From Henricia sp. BOLD:AAB3569 (Eukaryota; Echinodermata; Asteroidea; Spinulosida; Echinasteridae), in assembly GCA_037783545.1 (NCBI GenBank), contig JBBELK010000096.1, forward strand, positions 3,472,001-3,536,000: a stretch of DNA of 64,000 nt. The letters are read 5' to 3'. This document shows positions 33,201-48,200 of this stretch, piece after piece. Each line of letters begins with the position of its first letter. The first letter of the stretch is position 1. Below the pieces are notes generated by a model, which was not told where the DNA came from, searched no databases, and saw only the letters and a program-made list of their open reading frames with translations. The position numbers and the translations under genes are program-made.

Positions 33201-36200
33201 GCAGGCAAGAAGCCCGAGCCCAGTTTTCCGTAAACTCTGAAATTTGTCGGCCTTTTCCCGGCGAAAGTCTGTCAATTTTTCAGGACAAGTGCGGAATATA
33301 GACTGTTTGGAGCATGCAAAATTTGAAGTTCGTCGGAAAATTTATTGACTTCCAAATTTGCCGACGTTTGGACCACACTTTGACCAAATTCCCGTCCCAA
33401 ACAAGACTGAGCATGCGCACGAGTGATCAGGAGTATACGGACAGCCACGGTCTGCAGAGCAGGCAGGAAGCCCGACCCCAGTTTCCCCTAAACTCTGAAA
33501 TTTCTCGGCCATTTCCCTGCGAAAGTCTGTCAATTTTTCAGGACAAGTGCGGAATACAGACTGTTTGGAGCATGCAAAATTTGAAGTTCGTCGGAAAATT
33601 TATTGACTTCCAAATTTGCCGACGTTTGGACCACACTTTGACCAAATTCCCGTCCCAAACAAGACTGAGCATGCGCACGAGTGATCAGGAGTACACGGAC
33701 AGCCACGGTCTGCAGAACAGGCAAGAAGCCCGACCCCAGTTTCCCCTAAACTCTGAAATTTCTCGGCCATTTCCCGGCGAAAGTCTGTCAATTTTTCAGG
33801 ACAAGTGCGGAATATAGACTGTTTGGAGCATGCACAATTTGAAGTTCGTCGGAAAATTTATTGACTTCCAAATTTGCCGACGTTTGGACCACACTTTGAC
33901 CAAATTCCCGTCCCAAACAATACTGAGCATGCGCACGAGTGATCAGGAGTACACGGACAGCCACGGTCTGCAGAGCAGGCAAGAAGCCCGACCCCAGTTT
34001 CCCCTAAACTCTGAAATTTCTCGGCCATTTCCCGGCGAATGTCTGTCAATTTTTCAGGACAAGTGCGGAATATAGACTGTTTGGAGCATGCAAAATTTGA
34101 AGTTCGTCGGAAAATGTGTTGACTTCCAAATTTGCCGACGTTTGGACCACACTTTGACCAAATTCCCGTCCCAAACAAGACTGAGCATGCGCACGAGTGA
34201 TCAGGAGTACACGGACAGCCACGGTCTGCAGAGCAGGCAAGAAGCCCGAGCCCAGTTTTCCGTAAACTCTGAAATTTGTCGGCCTTTTCCCGGCGAAAGT
34301 CTGTCAATTTTTCAGGACAAGTGCGGAATATAGACTGTTTGGAGCATGCAAAATTTGAAGTTCGTCGGAAAATTTATTGACTTCCAAATTTGCCGACGTT
34401 TGGACCACACTTTGACCAAATTCCCGTCCCAAACAAGACTGAGCATGCGCACGAGTGATCAGGATTACACGGACAGCCATGGTCTGCAGAGCAGGCAGGA
34501 AGCCCGAGCCCAGTTTTCCCTAAACTCTGAAATTTCTCGGCCATTTCCCGGCGAATGTCTGTCAATTTTTCAGGACAAGTGCGGAATATAGACTGTTTGG
34601 AGCATGCACAATTTGAAGTTCGTCGGAAAATGTGTTGACTTCCAAATTTGCCGACGTTTGGACCACACTTTGACCAAATTCCCGTCCCAAACAAGACTGA
34701 GCATGCGCACGAGTGATCAGGAGTACACGGACAGCCACGGTCTGCAGAGCAGGCAAGAAGCCCGAGCCCAGTTTTCCGTAAACTCTGAAATTTGTCGGCC
34801 TTTTCCCGGCGAAAGTCTGTCAATTTTTCAGGACAAGTGCGGAATATAGACTGTTTGGAGCATGCAAAATTTGAAGTTCGTCGGAAAATTTATTGACTTC
34901 CAAATTTGCCGACGTTTGGACCACACTTTGACCAAATTCCCGTCCCAAACAAGACTGAGCATGCGCACGAGTGATCAGGAGTATACGGACAGCCACGGTC
35001 TGCAGAGCAGGCAGGAAGCCCGACCCCAGTTTCCCCTAAACTCTGAAATTTCTCGGCCATTTCCCTGCGAAAGTCTGTCAATTTTTCAGGACAAGTGCGG
35101 AATACAGACTGTTTGGAGCATGCAAAATTTGAAGTTCGTCGGAAAATTTATTGACTTCCAAATTTGCCGACGTTTGGACCACACTTTGACCAAATTCCCG
35201 TCCCAAACAAGACTGAGCATGCGCACGAGTGATCAGGAGTACACGGACAGCCACGGTCTGCAGAGCAGGCAAGAAGCCCGACCCCAGTTTCCCCTAAACT
35301 CTGAAATTTCTCGGCCATTTCCCGGCGAAAGTCTGTCAATTTTTCAGGACAAGTGCGGAATACAGACTGTTTGGAGCATGCAAAATTTGAAGTTCGTCGG
35401 AAAATTTATTGACTTCCAAATTTGCCGACGTTTGGACCACACTTTGACCAAATTCCCGTCCCAAACAAGACTGAGCATGCGCACGAGTGATCAGGAGTAC
35501 ACGGACAGCCACGGTCTGCAGAGCAGGCAAGAAGCCCGACCCCAGTTTCCCCTAAACTCTGAAATTTCTCGGCCATTTCCCGGCGAAAGTCTGTCAATTT
35601 TTCAGGACAAGTGCGGAATATAGACTGTTTGGAGCATGCACAATTTGAAGTTCGTCGGAAAATTTATTGACTTCCAAATTTGCCGACGTTTGGACCACAC
35701 TTTGACCAAATTCCCGTCCCAAACAATACTGAGCATGCGCACGAGTGATCAGGAGTACACGGACAGCCACGGTCTGCAGAGCAGGCAAGAAGCCCGACCC
35801 CAGTTTCCCCTAAACTCTGAAATTTCTCGGCCATTTCCCGGCGAAAGTCTGTCAATTTTTCAGGACAAGTGCGGAATATAGACTGTTTGGAGCATGCACA
35901 ATTTGAAGTTCGTCGGAAAATTTATTGACTTCCAAATTTGCCGACGTTTGGACCACACTTTGACCAAATTCCCGTCCCAAACAAGACTGAGCATGCGCAC
36001 GAGTGATCAGGATTACACGGACAGCCATGGTCTGCAGAGCAGGCAGGAAGCCCGAGCCCAGTTTTCCCTAAACTCTGAAATTTCTCGGCCATTTCCCGGC
36101 GAATGTCTGTCAATTTTTCAGGACAAGTGCGGAATATAGACTGTTTGGAGCATGCAAAATTTGAAGTTCGTCGGAAAATGTGTTGACTTCCAAATTTGCC

Positions 36201-36667
36201 GACGTTTGGACCACACTTTGACCAAATTCCCGTCCCAAACAAGACTGAGCATGCGCACGAGTGATCAGGAGTACACGGACAGCCACGGTCTGCAGAGCAG
36301 GCAAGAAGCCCGACCCCAGTTTCCCCTAAACTCTGAAATTTCTCGGTCATTTCCCGGCGAAAGTCTGTCAATTTTTCAGGACAAGTGCGGAATATAGACT
36401 GTTTGGAGCATGCACAATTTGAAGTTCGTCGGAAAATGTATTGACTTCCAAATTTGCCGACGTTTGGACCACACTTTGACCAAATTCCCGTCCCAAACAA
36501 TACTGAGCATGCGCACGAGTGATCAGGAGTACACGGACAGCCACGGTCTGCAGAGCAGGCAAGAAGCCCGACCCCAGTTTCCCCTAAACTCTGAAATTTC
36601 TCGGCCATTTCCCGGCGAAAGTCTGTCAATTTTTCAGGACAAGTGCGGAATATAGACTGTTTGGAAC

Positions 36668-39247
36668 ATGCACAATTTGAAGTTCGTCGGAAAATTTATT
36701 GACTTCCAAATTTGCCGACGTTTGGACCACACTTTGACCAAATTCCCGTCCCAAACAAGACTGAGCATGCGCACGAGTGATCAGGATTACACGGACAGCC
36801 ATGGTCTGCAGAGCAGGCAGGAAGCCCGAGCCCAGTTTTCCCTAAACTCTGAAATTTCTCGGCCATTTCCCGGCGAATGTCTGTCAATTTTTCAGGACAA
36901 GTGCGGAATATAGACTGTTTGGAGCATGCAAAATTTGAAGTTCGTCGGAAAATGTGTTGACTTCCAAATTTGCCGACGTTTGGACCACACTTTGACCAAA
37001 TTCCCGTCCCAAACAAGACTGAGCATGCGCACGAGTGATCAGGAGTACACGGACAGCCACGGTCTGCAGAGCAGGCAAGAAGCCCGACCCCAGTTTCCCC
37101 TAAACTCTGAAATTTCTCGGTCATTTCCCGGCGAAAGTCTGTCAATTTTTCAGGACAAGTGCGGAATATAGACTGTTTGGAGCATGCACAATTTGAAGTT
37201 CGTCGGAAAATGTATTGACTTCCAAATTTTCCGACGTTTGGACCACACTTTGACCAAATTCCCGTCCCAAACAATACTGAGCATGCGCACGAGTGATCAG
37301 GAGTACACGGACAGCCACGGTCTGCAGAGCAGGCAAGAAGCCCGAGCCCAGTTTTCCGTAAACTCTGAAATTTGTCGGCCTTTTCCCGGCGAAAGTCTGT
37401 CAATTTTTCAGGACAAGTGCGGAATATAGACTGTTTGGAGCATGCAAAATTTGAAGTTCGTCGGAAAATTTATTGACTTCCAAATTTGCCGACGTTTGGA
37501 CCACACTTTGACCAAATTCCCGTCCCAAACAAGACTGAGCATGCGCACGAGTGATCAGGAGTATACGGACAGCCACGGTCTGCAGAGCAGGCAGGAAGCC
37601 CGACCCCAGTTTCCCCTAAACTCTGAAATTTCTCGGCCATTTCCCTGCGAAAGTCTGTCAATTTTTCAGGACAAGTGCGGAATACAGACTGTTTGGAGCA
37701 TGCAAAATTTGAAGTTCGTCGGAAAATTTATTGACTTCCAAATTTGCCGACGTTTGGACCACACTTTGACCAAATTCCCGTCCCAAACAAGACTGAGCAT
37801 GCGCACGAGTGATCAGGAGTACACGGACAGCCATGGTCTGCAGAGCAGGCAGGAAGCCCGAGCCCAGTTTTCCCTAAACTCTGAAATTTCTCGGCCATTT
37901 CCCGGCGAATGTCTGTCAATTTTTCAGGACAAGTGCGGAATATAGACTGTTTGGAGCATGCACAATTTGAAGTTCGTCGGAAAATTTATTGACTTCCAAA
38001 TTTGCCGACGTTTGGACCACACTTTGACCAAATTCCCGTCCCAAACAAGACTGAGCATGCGCACGAGTGATCAGGATTACACGGACAGCCATGGTCTGCA
38101 GAGCAGGCAGGAAGCCCGAGCCCAGTTTTCCCTAAACTCTGAAATTTCTCGGCCATTTCCCGGCGAATGTCTGTCAATTTTTCAGGACAAGTGCGGAATA
38201 TAGACTGTTTGGAGCATGCAAAATTTGAAGTTCGTCGGAAAATGTGTTGACTTCCAAATTTGCCGACGTTTGGACCACACTTTGACCAAATTCCCGTCCC
38301 AAACAAGACTGAGCATGCGCACGAGTGATCAGGAGTACACGGACAGCCACGGTCTGCAGAGCAGGCAAGAAGCCCGACCCCAGTTTCCCCTAAACTCTGA
38401 AATTTCTCGGTCATTTCCCGGCGAAAGTCTGTCAATTTTTCAGGACAAGTGCGGAATATAGACTGTTTGGAGCATGCACAATTTGAAGTTCGTCGGAAAA
38501 TGTATTGACTTCCAAATTTTCCGACGTTTGGACCACACTTTGACCAAATTCCCGTCCCAAACAATACTGAGCATGCGCACGAGTGATCAGGAGTACACGG
38601 ACAGCCACGGTCTGCAGAGCAGGCAAGAAGCCCGAGCCCAGTTTTCCGTAAACTCTGAAATTTGTCGGCCTTTTCCCGGCGAAAGTCTGTCAATTTTTCA
38701 GGACAAGTGCGGAATATAGACTGTTTGGAGCATGCAAAATTTGAAGTTCGTCGGAAAATTTATTGACTTCCAAATTTGCCGACGTTTGGACCACACTTTG
38801 ACCAAATTCCCGTCCCAAACAAGACTGAGCATGCGCACGAGTGATCAGGAGTATACGGACAGCCACGGTCTGCAGAGCAGGCAGGAAGCCCGACCCCAGT
38901 TTCCCCTAAACTCTGAAATTTCTCGGCCATTTCCCTGCGAAAGTCTGTCAATTTTTCAGGACAAGTGCGGAATACAGACTGTTTGGAGCATGCAAAATTT
39001 GAAGTTCGTCGGAAAATTTATTGACTTCCAAATTTGCCGACGTTTGGACCACACTTTGACCAAATTCCCGTCCCAAACAAGACTGAGCATGCGCACGAGT
39101 GATCAGGAGTACACGGACAGCCATGGTCTGCAGAGCAGGCAGGAAGCCCGAGCCCAGTTTTCCCTAAACTCTGAAATTTCTCGGCCATTTCCCGGCGAAT
39201 GTCTGTCAATTTTTCAGGACAAGTGCGGAATATAGACTGTTTGGAGC
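36668..39247. repeat. Tandem 1290-bp 5-monomer higher-order repeat
   Basis: The five monomer types starting 36668, 36926, 37184, 37442 and 37700 are repeated in order at 37958, 38216, 38474, 38732 and 38990. Part of the same set (three types) also occurs 4128 bp (16 monomers) earlier at 32798-33571. The two copies are near-identical; one private change is TTGGAACATGC before 36668. Confidence 0.8.
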
Positions 39248-42200
39248 ATGCAAAATTTGAAGTTCGTCGGAAAATTTATTGACTTCCAAATTTGCCGACG
39301 TTTGGACCACACTTTGACCAAATTCCCGTCCCAAACAAGACTGAGCATGCGCACGAGTGATCAGGATTACACGGACAGCCATGGTCTGCAGAGCAGGCAG
39401 GAAGCCCGAGCCCAGTTTTCCCTAAACTCTGAAATTTCTCGGCCATTTCCCGGCGAATGTCTGTCAATTTTTCAGGACAAGTGCGGAATATAGACTGTTT
39501 GGAGCATGCAAAATTTGAAGTTCGTCGGAAAATCTATTGACTTCCAAATTTGCCGACGTTTGGACCACACTTTGACCAAATTCCCGTCCCAAACAAGACT
39601 GAGCATGCGCACGAGTGATCAGGAGTACACGGACAGCCACGGTCTGCAGAGCAGGAAAGAAGCCCGACCCCAGTTTCCCCTAAACTCTGAAATTTCTCGG
39701 CCATTTCCCGGCGAAAGTCTGTCAATTTTTCAGGACAAGTGCGGAATATAGACTGTTTGGAGCATGCACAATTTGAAGTTCGTCGGAAAATTTATTGACT
39801 TCCAAATTTTCCGACGTTTGGACCACACTTTGACCAAATTCCCGTCCCAAACAAGACTGAGCATGCGCACGAGTGATCAGGAGTACACGGACAGCCACGG
39901 TCTGCAGAGCAGGCAAGAAGCCCGACCCCAGTTTCCCCTAAACTCTGAAATTTCTCGGCCATTTCCCGGCGAAAGTCTGTCAATTTTTCAGGACAAGTGC
40001 GGAATATAGACTGTTTGGAGCATGCACAATTTGAAGTTCGTCGGAAAATTTATTGACTTCCAAATTTGCCGACGTTTGGACCACACTTTGACCAAATTCC
40101 CGTCCCAAACAAGACTGAGCATGCGCACGAGTGATCAGGAGTACACGGACAGCCACGGTCTGCAGAGCAGGCAAGAAGCCCGACCCAGTTTCCCCTAAAC
40201 TCTGAAATTTCTCGGTCATTTCCCGGCGAAAGTCTGTCAATTTTTCAGGACAAGTGCGGAATATAGACTGTTTGGAGCATGCAAAATTTGAAGTTCGTCG
40301 GAAAATTTCTTGACTTCCAAATTTTCCGACGTTTGGACCACACTTTGACCAAATTCCCGTCCCAAACAAGACTGAGCATGCGCACGAGTGATCAGGAGTA
40401 CACGGACAGCCATGGTCTGCAGAGCAGGCAGGAAGCCCGAGCCCAGTTTTCCCTAAACTCTGAAATTTCTCGGCAATTTCCCGGCGAAAGTCTGTCAATT
40501 TTTCAGGACAAGTGCGGAATATAGACTGTTTGGAGCATGCAAAATTTGAAGTTCGTCGGAAAATTTATTGACTTCCAAATTTGCCGACGTTTGGACCACA
40601 CTTTGACCAAATTCCCGTCCCAAACAAGACTGAGCATGCGCACGAGTGATCAGGAGTACACGGACAGCCATGGTCTGCAGAGCAGGCAGGAAGCCCGAGC
40701 CCAGTTTTCCCTAAACTCTGAAATTTCTCGGCCATTTCCCGGCGAATGTCTGTCAATTTTTCAGGACAAGTGCGGAATATAGACTGTTTGGAGCATGCAA
40801 AATTTGAAGTTCGTTGGAAAATTTATTGACTTCCAAATTTGCCGACGTTTGGACCACACTTTGACCAAATTCCCGTCCTAAACAAGACTGAGCATGCGCA
40901 CGAGTGATCAGGAGTACACGGACAGCCACGGTCTGCAGAGCAGGCAGGAAGCCCGAGCCCAGTTTTCCCTAAACTCTGAAATTTCTCGGCCATTTCCCGG
41001 CGAAAGTCTGTCAATTTTTCAGGACAAGTGCGGAATATAGACTGTTTGGAGCATGCAAAATTTGAAGTTCGTCGGAAAATTTATTGACTTCCAAATTTGC
41101 CGACGTTTGGACCACACTTTGACCAAATTCCCGTCCCAAACAAGACTGAGCATGCGCACGAGTGATCAGGAGTACACGGACAGCCATGGTCTGCAGAGCA
41201 GGCAGGAAGCCCGAGCCCAGTTTTCCCTAAACTCTGAAATTTCTCGGCCATTTCCCGGCGAATGTCTGTCAATTTTTCAGGACAAGTGCGGAATATAGAC
41301 TGTTTGGAGCATGCAAAATTTGAAGTTCGTTGGAAAATTTATTGACTTCCAAATTTGCCGACGTTTGGACCACACTTTGACCAAATTCCCGTCCTAAACA
41401 AGACTGAGCATGCGCACGAGTGATCAGGAGTACACGGACAGCCACGGTCTGCAGAGCAGGCAGGAAGCCCGAGCCCAGTTTTCCCTAAACTCTGACATTT
41501 CTCGGCCATTTCCCAGCGAAAGTCTGTCCATTTTTCAGGACAAGTGCGGAATATAGACTGTTTGGAGCATGCAAAATTTGAAGTTCGTCGGAAAATTTAT
41601 GGACTTCCAAATTTGCCGACGTTTGGACCACACTTTGACCAAATTCCCGTCCCAAACAAGACTGAGCATGCGCAGGAGTGATCAGGAGTACACGGACAGC
41701 CACGGTCTGCAGAGCAGGCAGGAAGCCCGAGCCCAGTTTTCCCTAAACTCTGAAATTTCTCGGCCATTTCCCAGCGAAAGTCTGTCAATTTTTCAGGACA
41801 AGTGCGGAATATAGACTGTTTGGAGCATGCACAATTTGAAGTTCGTCGGAAAATTTATTGACTTTCAAATTTGCCGACGTTTGGACCACACTTTGACCAA
41901 ATTCCCGTCCCAAACAAGACTGAGCATGCGCACGAGTGATCAGGAGTACAAGGACAGCCACGGTCTGCAGAGCAGGCAAGAAGCCCGACCCCAGTTTCCC
42001 CTAAACTCTGAAATTTCTCGGTCATTTCCCGGCGAAAGTCTGTCAATTTTTCAGGACAAGTGCGGAATATAGACTGTTTGGAGCATGCACAATTTGAAGT
42101 TCGTCGGAAAATGTATTGACTTCCAAATTTGCCGATGTTTGGACCACACTTTGACCAAATTCCGGTCCCAAACAATACTGAGCATGCGCACGAGTGATCA

Positions 42201-45200
42201 GGAGTACACGGACAGCCACGGTCTGCAGAGCAGGCAAGAAGCCCGAGCCCAGTTTTCCGTAAACTCTGAAATTTGTCGGCCTATTCCCGGCGAAAGTCTG
42301 TCAATTTTTCAGGACAAGTGCGGAATATAGACTGTTTGGAGCATGCAAAATTTGAAGTTCGTCGGAAAATTTATTGACTTCCAAATTTGCCGACGTTTGG
42401 ACCACACTTTGACCAAATCCCCGTCCCAAACAAGACTGAGCATGCGCACGAGTGATCAGGAGTATACGGACAGCCACGGTCTGCAGAGCAGGCAGGAAGC
42501 CCGAGCCCAGTTTTCCCTAAACTCTGAAATTTCTCGGCCATTTCCCTGCGAAAGTCTGTCAATTGTTCAGGACAAGTGCGGAATACAGACTGTTTGGAGC
42601 ATGCACAATTTGAAGTTCGTCGGAAAATTTATTGACTTCCAAATTTTCCGACGTTTGGACCACACTTTGACCAAATTCAGGTCCCAAACAAGACTGAGCA
42701 TGCGCACGAGTGATCAGGAGTACACGGACAGCCACGGTCTGCAGAGCAGGCAAGAAGCCCGACCCCAGTTTCCCCTAAACTCTGAAATTTCTCGGTCATT
42801 TCCCGGCGAAAGTCTGTCAATTTTTCAGGACAAGTGCGGAATATAGACTGTTTGGAGCATGCAAAATTTGAAGTTCGTCGGAAAATTTCTTGACTTCCAA
42901 ATTTTCCGACGTTTGGACCACACTTTGACCAAATTCCCGTCCCAAACAAGACTGAGCATGCGCACGAGTGATCAGGAGTACACGGACAGCCACGGTCTGC
43001 AGAGCAGGCAAGAAGCCCGACCCCAGTTTCCCCTAAACTCTGAAATTTCTCGGTCATTTCCCGGCGAAAGTCTGTCAATTTTTCAGGACAAGTGCGGAAT
43101 ATAGACTGTTTGGAGCATGCAAAATTTGAAGTTCGTCGGAAAATTTCTTGACTTACAAATTTTCCGACGTTTGGACCACACTTTGACCAAATTCCCGTCC
43201 CATACAAGACTGAGCATGCGCACGAGTGATCAGGAGTACACGGACAGCCACGGTCTGCAGAGCAGGCAGGAAGCCCGAGCCCAGTTTTCCCTAAACTCTG
43301 AAATTTCTCGGCCATTTCCCTGCGAAAGTCTGTCAATTTTTCAGGACAAGTGCGGAATATAGACTTTTTGGAGCATGCACAATTTGAAGTTCGTCGGAAA
43401 ATTTATTGACTTCCAAATTTGCCGACGTTTGGACCACACTTTGACCAAATTCCCGTCCCAAACAAGACTGAGCATGCGCACGAGTGATCAGGAGTACACG
43501 GACAGCCACGGTCTGCAGAGCAGGCAAGAAGCCCGACCCCAGTTTCCCCTAAACTCTGAAATTTCTCGGCCATTTCCCGGCGAAAGTCTGTCAATTTTTC
43601 AGGACAAGTGCGGAATATAGACTGTTTGGAGCATGCAAAATTTGAAGTCCGTCGGAAAATTTATTGACTTCCAAATTTGCCGACGTTTGGACCACACTTT
43701 GACCAAATTCCCGTCCCAAACAAGACTGAGCATGCGCACGAGTGATCAGGAGTACACGGACAGCCACGGTCTGCAGAGCAGGCAAGAAGCCCGACCCCAG
43801 TTTCCCCTAAACTCTGAAATTTCTCGGTCATTTCCCGGCGAAAGTCTGTCAATTTTTCAGGACAAGTGCGGAATATAGACTGTTTGGAGCATGCAAAATT
43901 TGAAGTTCGTCGGAAAATTTCTTGACTTCCAAATTTTCCGACGTTTGGACCACACTTTGACCAAATTCCCGTCCCAAACAAGACTGAGCATGCGCACGAG
44001 TGATCAGGAGTACACGGACAGCCACGGTCTGCAGAGCATGCAAGAAGCCCGACCCCAGTTTCCCCTAAACTCTGAAATATCTCGGCCAATTCCCGGCGAA
44101 AGTCTGTCAATTTTTCAGGACAAGTGCGGAATATAGACTGTTTGGAGCATGCACAATTTGAAGTTCGTCGGAAAATTTATTGACTTCCAAATTTGCCGAC
44201 GTTTGGACCACACTTTGACCAAATTCCCGTCCCAAACAAGACTGAGCATGCGCACGAGTGATCAGGAGTACACGGACAGCCATGGTCTGCAGAGCAGGCA
44301 GGAAGCCCGAGCCCAGTTTTCCCTAAACTCTGAAATTTCTCGGCCATTTCCCGGCGAATGTCTGTCAATTTTTCAGGACAAGTGCGGAATATAGACTGTT
44401 TGGAGCATGCAAAATTTGAAGTTCGTCGGAAAATTTATTGACTTCCAAATTTGCCGACGTTTGGACCACACTTTGACCAAATTCCCGTCCCAAACAAGAC
44501 TGAGCATGCGCACGAGTGATCAGGATTACACGGACAGCCATGGTCTGCAGAGCAGGCAGGAAGCCCGACCCCAGTTTTCCCTAAACTCTGAAATTTCTCG
44601 GCCATTTCCCGGCGAATGTCTGTCAATTTTTCAGGACAAGTGCGGAATATAGACTGTTTGGAGCATGCAAAATTTGAAGTTCGTCGGAAAATCTATTGAC
44701 TTCCAAATTTGCCGACGTTTGGACCACACTTTGACCAAATTCCCGTCCCAAACAAGACTGAGCATGCGCACGAGTGATCAGGAGTACACGGACAGCCACG
44801 GTCTGCAGAGCAGGAAAGAAGCCCGACCCCAGTTTCCCCTAAACTCTGAAATTTCTCGGCCATTTCCCGGCGAAAGTCTGTCAATTTTTCAGGACAAGTG
44901 CGGAATATAGACTGTTTGGAGCATGCACAATTTGAAGTTCGTCGGAAAATTTATTGACTTCCAAATTTGCCGACGTTTGGACCACACTTTGACCAAATTC
45001 CCGTCCCAAACAAGACTGAGCATGCGCACGAGTGATCAGGAGTACACGGACAGCCACGGTCTGCAGAGCAGGCAAGAAGCCCGACCCCAGTTTCCCCTAA
45101 ACTCTGAAATTTCTCGGCCATTTCCCGGCGAAAGTCTGTCAATTTTTCAGGACAAGTGCGGAATATAGACTGTTTGGAGCATGCACAATTTGAAGTTCGT

Positions 45201-48200
45201 CGGAAAATTTATTGACTTCCAAATTTGCCGACGTTTGGACCACACTTTGACCAAATTCCCGTCCCAAACAAGACTGAGCATGCGCACGAGTGATCAGGAG
45301 TACACGGACAGCCACGGTCTGCAGAGCAGGCAAGAAGCCCGACCCAGTTTCCCCTAAACTCTGAAATTTCTCGGTCATTTCCCGGCGAAAGTCTGTCAAT
45401 TTTTCAGGACAAGTGCGGAATATAGACTGTTTGGAGCATGCAAAATTTGAAGTTCGTCGGAAAATTTCTTGACTTCCAAATTTTCCGACGTTTGGACCAC
45501 ACTTTGACCAAATTCCCGTCCCAAACAAGACTGAGCATGCGCACGAGTGATCAGGAGTACACGGACAGCCATGGTCTGCAGAGCAGGCAGGAAGCCCGAG
45601 CCCAGTTTTCCCTAAACTCTGAAATTTCTCGGCAATTTCCCGGCGAAAGTCTGTCAATTTTTCAGGACAAGTGCGGAATATAGACTGTTTGGAGCATGCA
45701 AAATTTGAAGTTCGTCGGAAAATTTATTGACTTCCAAATTTGCCGACGTTTGGACCACACTTTGACCAAATTCCCGTCCCAAACAAGACTGAGCATGCGC
45801 ACGAGTGATCAGGAGTACACGGACAGCCATGGTCTGCAGAGCAGGCAGGAAGCCCGAGCCCAGTTTTCCCTAAACTCTGAAATTTCTCGGCCATTTCCCG
45901 GCGAATGTCTGTCAATTTTTCAGGACAAGTGCGGAATATAGACTGTTTGGAGCATGCAAAATTTGAAGTTCGTTGGAAAATTTATTGACTTCCAAATTTG
46001 CCGACGTTTGGACCACACTTTGACCAAATTCCCGTCCCAAACAAGACTGAGCATGCGCACGAGTGATCAGGAGTACACGGACAGCCACGGTCTGCAGAGC
46101 AGGCAAGAAGCCCGACCCCAGTTTCCCCTAAACTCTGAAATTTCTCGGCCATTTCCCGGCGAAAGTCTGTCAATTTTTCAGGACAAGTGCGGAATATAGA
46201 CTGTTTGGAGCATGCACAATTTGAAGTTCGTCGGAAAATTTATTGACTTCCAAATTTGCCGACGTTTGGACCACACTTTGACCAAATTCCCGTCCCAAAC
46301 AAGACTGAGCATGCGCACGAGTGATCAGGAGTACACGGACAGCCACGGTCTGCAGAGCAGGCAAGAAGCCCGACCCAGTTTCCCCTAAACTCTGAAATTT
46401 CTCGGTCATTTCCCGGCGAAAGTCTGTCAATTTTTCAGGACAAGTGCGGAATATAGACTGTTTGGAGCATGCAAAATTTGAAGTTCGTCGGAAAATTTCT
46501 TGACTTCCAAATTTTCCGACGTTTGGACCACACTTTGACCAAATTCCCGTCCCAAACAAGACTGAGCATGCGCACGAGTGATCAGGAGTACACGGACAGC
46601 CATGGTCTGCAGAGCAGGCAGGAAGCCCGAGCCCAGTTTTCCCTAAACTCTGAAATTTCTCGGCAATTTCCCGGCGAAAGTCTGTCAATTTTTCAGGACA
46701 AGTGCGGAATATAGACTGTTTGGAGCATGCAAAATTTGAAGTTCGTCGGAAAATTTATTGACTTCCAAATTTGCCGACGTTTGGACCACACTTTGACCAA
46801 ATTCCCGTCCCAAACAAGACTGAGCATGCGCACGAGTGATCAGGAGTACACGGACAGCCATGGTCTGCAGAGCAGGCAGGAAGCCCGAGCCCAGTTTTCC
46901 CTAAACTCTGAAATTTCTCGGCCATTTCCCGGCGAATGTCTGTCAATTTTTCAGGACAAGTGCGGAATATAGACTGTTTGGAGCATGCAAAATTTGAAGT
47001 TCGTTGGAAAATTTATTGACTTCCAAATTTGCCGACGTTTGGACCACACTTTGACCAAATTCCCGTCCTAAACAAGACTGAGCATGCGCACGAGTGATCA
47101 GGAGTACACGGACAGCCACGGTCTGCAGAGCAGGCAGGAAGCCCGAGCCCAGTTTTCCCTAAACTCTGAAATTTCTCGGCCATTTCCCGGCGAAAGTCTG
47201 TCAATTTTTCAGGACAAGTGCGGAATATAGACTGTTTGGAGCATGCAAAATTTGAAGTTCGTCGGAAAATTTATTGACTTCCAAATTTGCCGACGTTTGG
47301 ACCACACTTTGACCAAATTCCCGTCCCAAACAAGACTGAGCATGCGCACGAGTGATCAGGAGTACACGGACAGCCATGGTCTGCAGAGCAGGCAGGAAGC
47401 CCGAGCCCAGTTTTCCCTAAACTCTGAAATTTCTCGGCCATTTCCCGGCGAATGTCTGTCAATTTTTCAGGACAAGTGCGGAATATAGACTGTTTGGAGC
47501 ATGCAAAATTTGAAGTTCGTTGGAAAATTTATTGACTTCCAAATTTGCCGACGTTTGGACCACACTTTGACCAAATTCCCGTCCTAAACAAGACTGAGCA
47601 TGCGCACGAGTGATCAGGAGTACACGGACAGCCACGGTCTGCAGAGCAGGCAGGAAGCCCGAGCCCAGTTTTCCCTAAACTCTGACATTTCTCGGCCATT
47701 TCCCAGCGAAAGTCTGTCCATTTTTCAGGACAAGTGCGGAATATAGACTGTTTGGAGCATGCAAAATTTGAAGTTCGTCGGAAAATTTATGGACTTCCAA
47801 ATTTGCCGACGTTTGGACCACACTTTGACCAAATTCCCGTCCCAAACAAGACTGAGCATGCGCAGGAGTGATCAGGAGTACACGGACAGCCACGGTCTGC
47901 AGAGCAGGCAGGAAGCCCGAGCCCAGTTTTCCCTAAACTCTGAAATTTCTCGGCCATTTCCCAGCGAAAGTCTGTCAATTTTTCAGGACAAGTGCGGAAT
48001 ATAGACTGTTTGGAGCATGCACAATTTGAAGTTCGTCGGAAAATTTATTGACTTTCAAATTTGCCGACGTTTGGACCACACTTTGACCAAATTCCCGTCC
48101 CAAACAAGACTGAGCATGCGCACGAGTGATCAGGAGTACACGGACAGCCACGGTCTGCAGAGCAGGCAGGAAGCCCGAGCCCAGTTTTCCCTAAACTCTG

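Noticed and set aside
33314-35623. 167- and 253-codon plus-strand frames
   Set aside because: Two or three satellite monomers joined by a TAG to CAG change; no independent sign of coding.
40795-40830. CENP-B box in monomers with GTTCGTTGGAAAATTT
   Set aside because: The first ten bases (TTCGTTGGAA) match the box, but the required CGGG half is absent (AATTTATT), and most monomers have TTCGTCGGAA.
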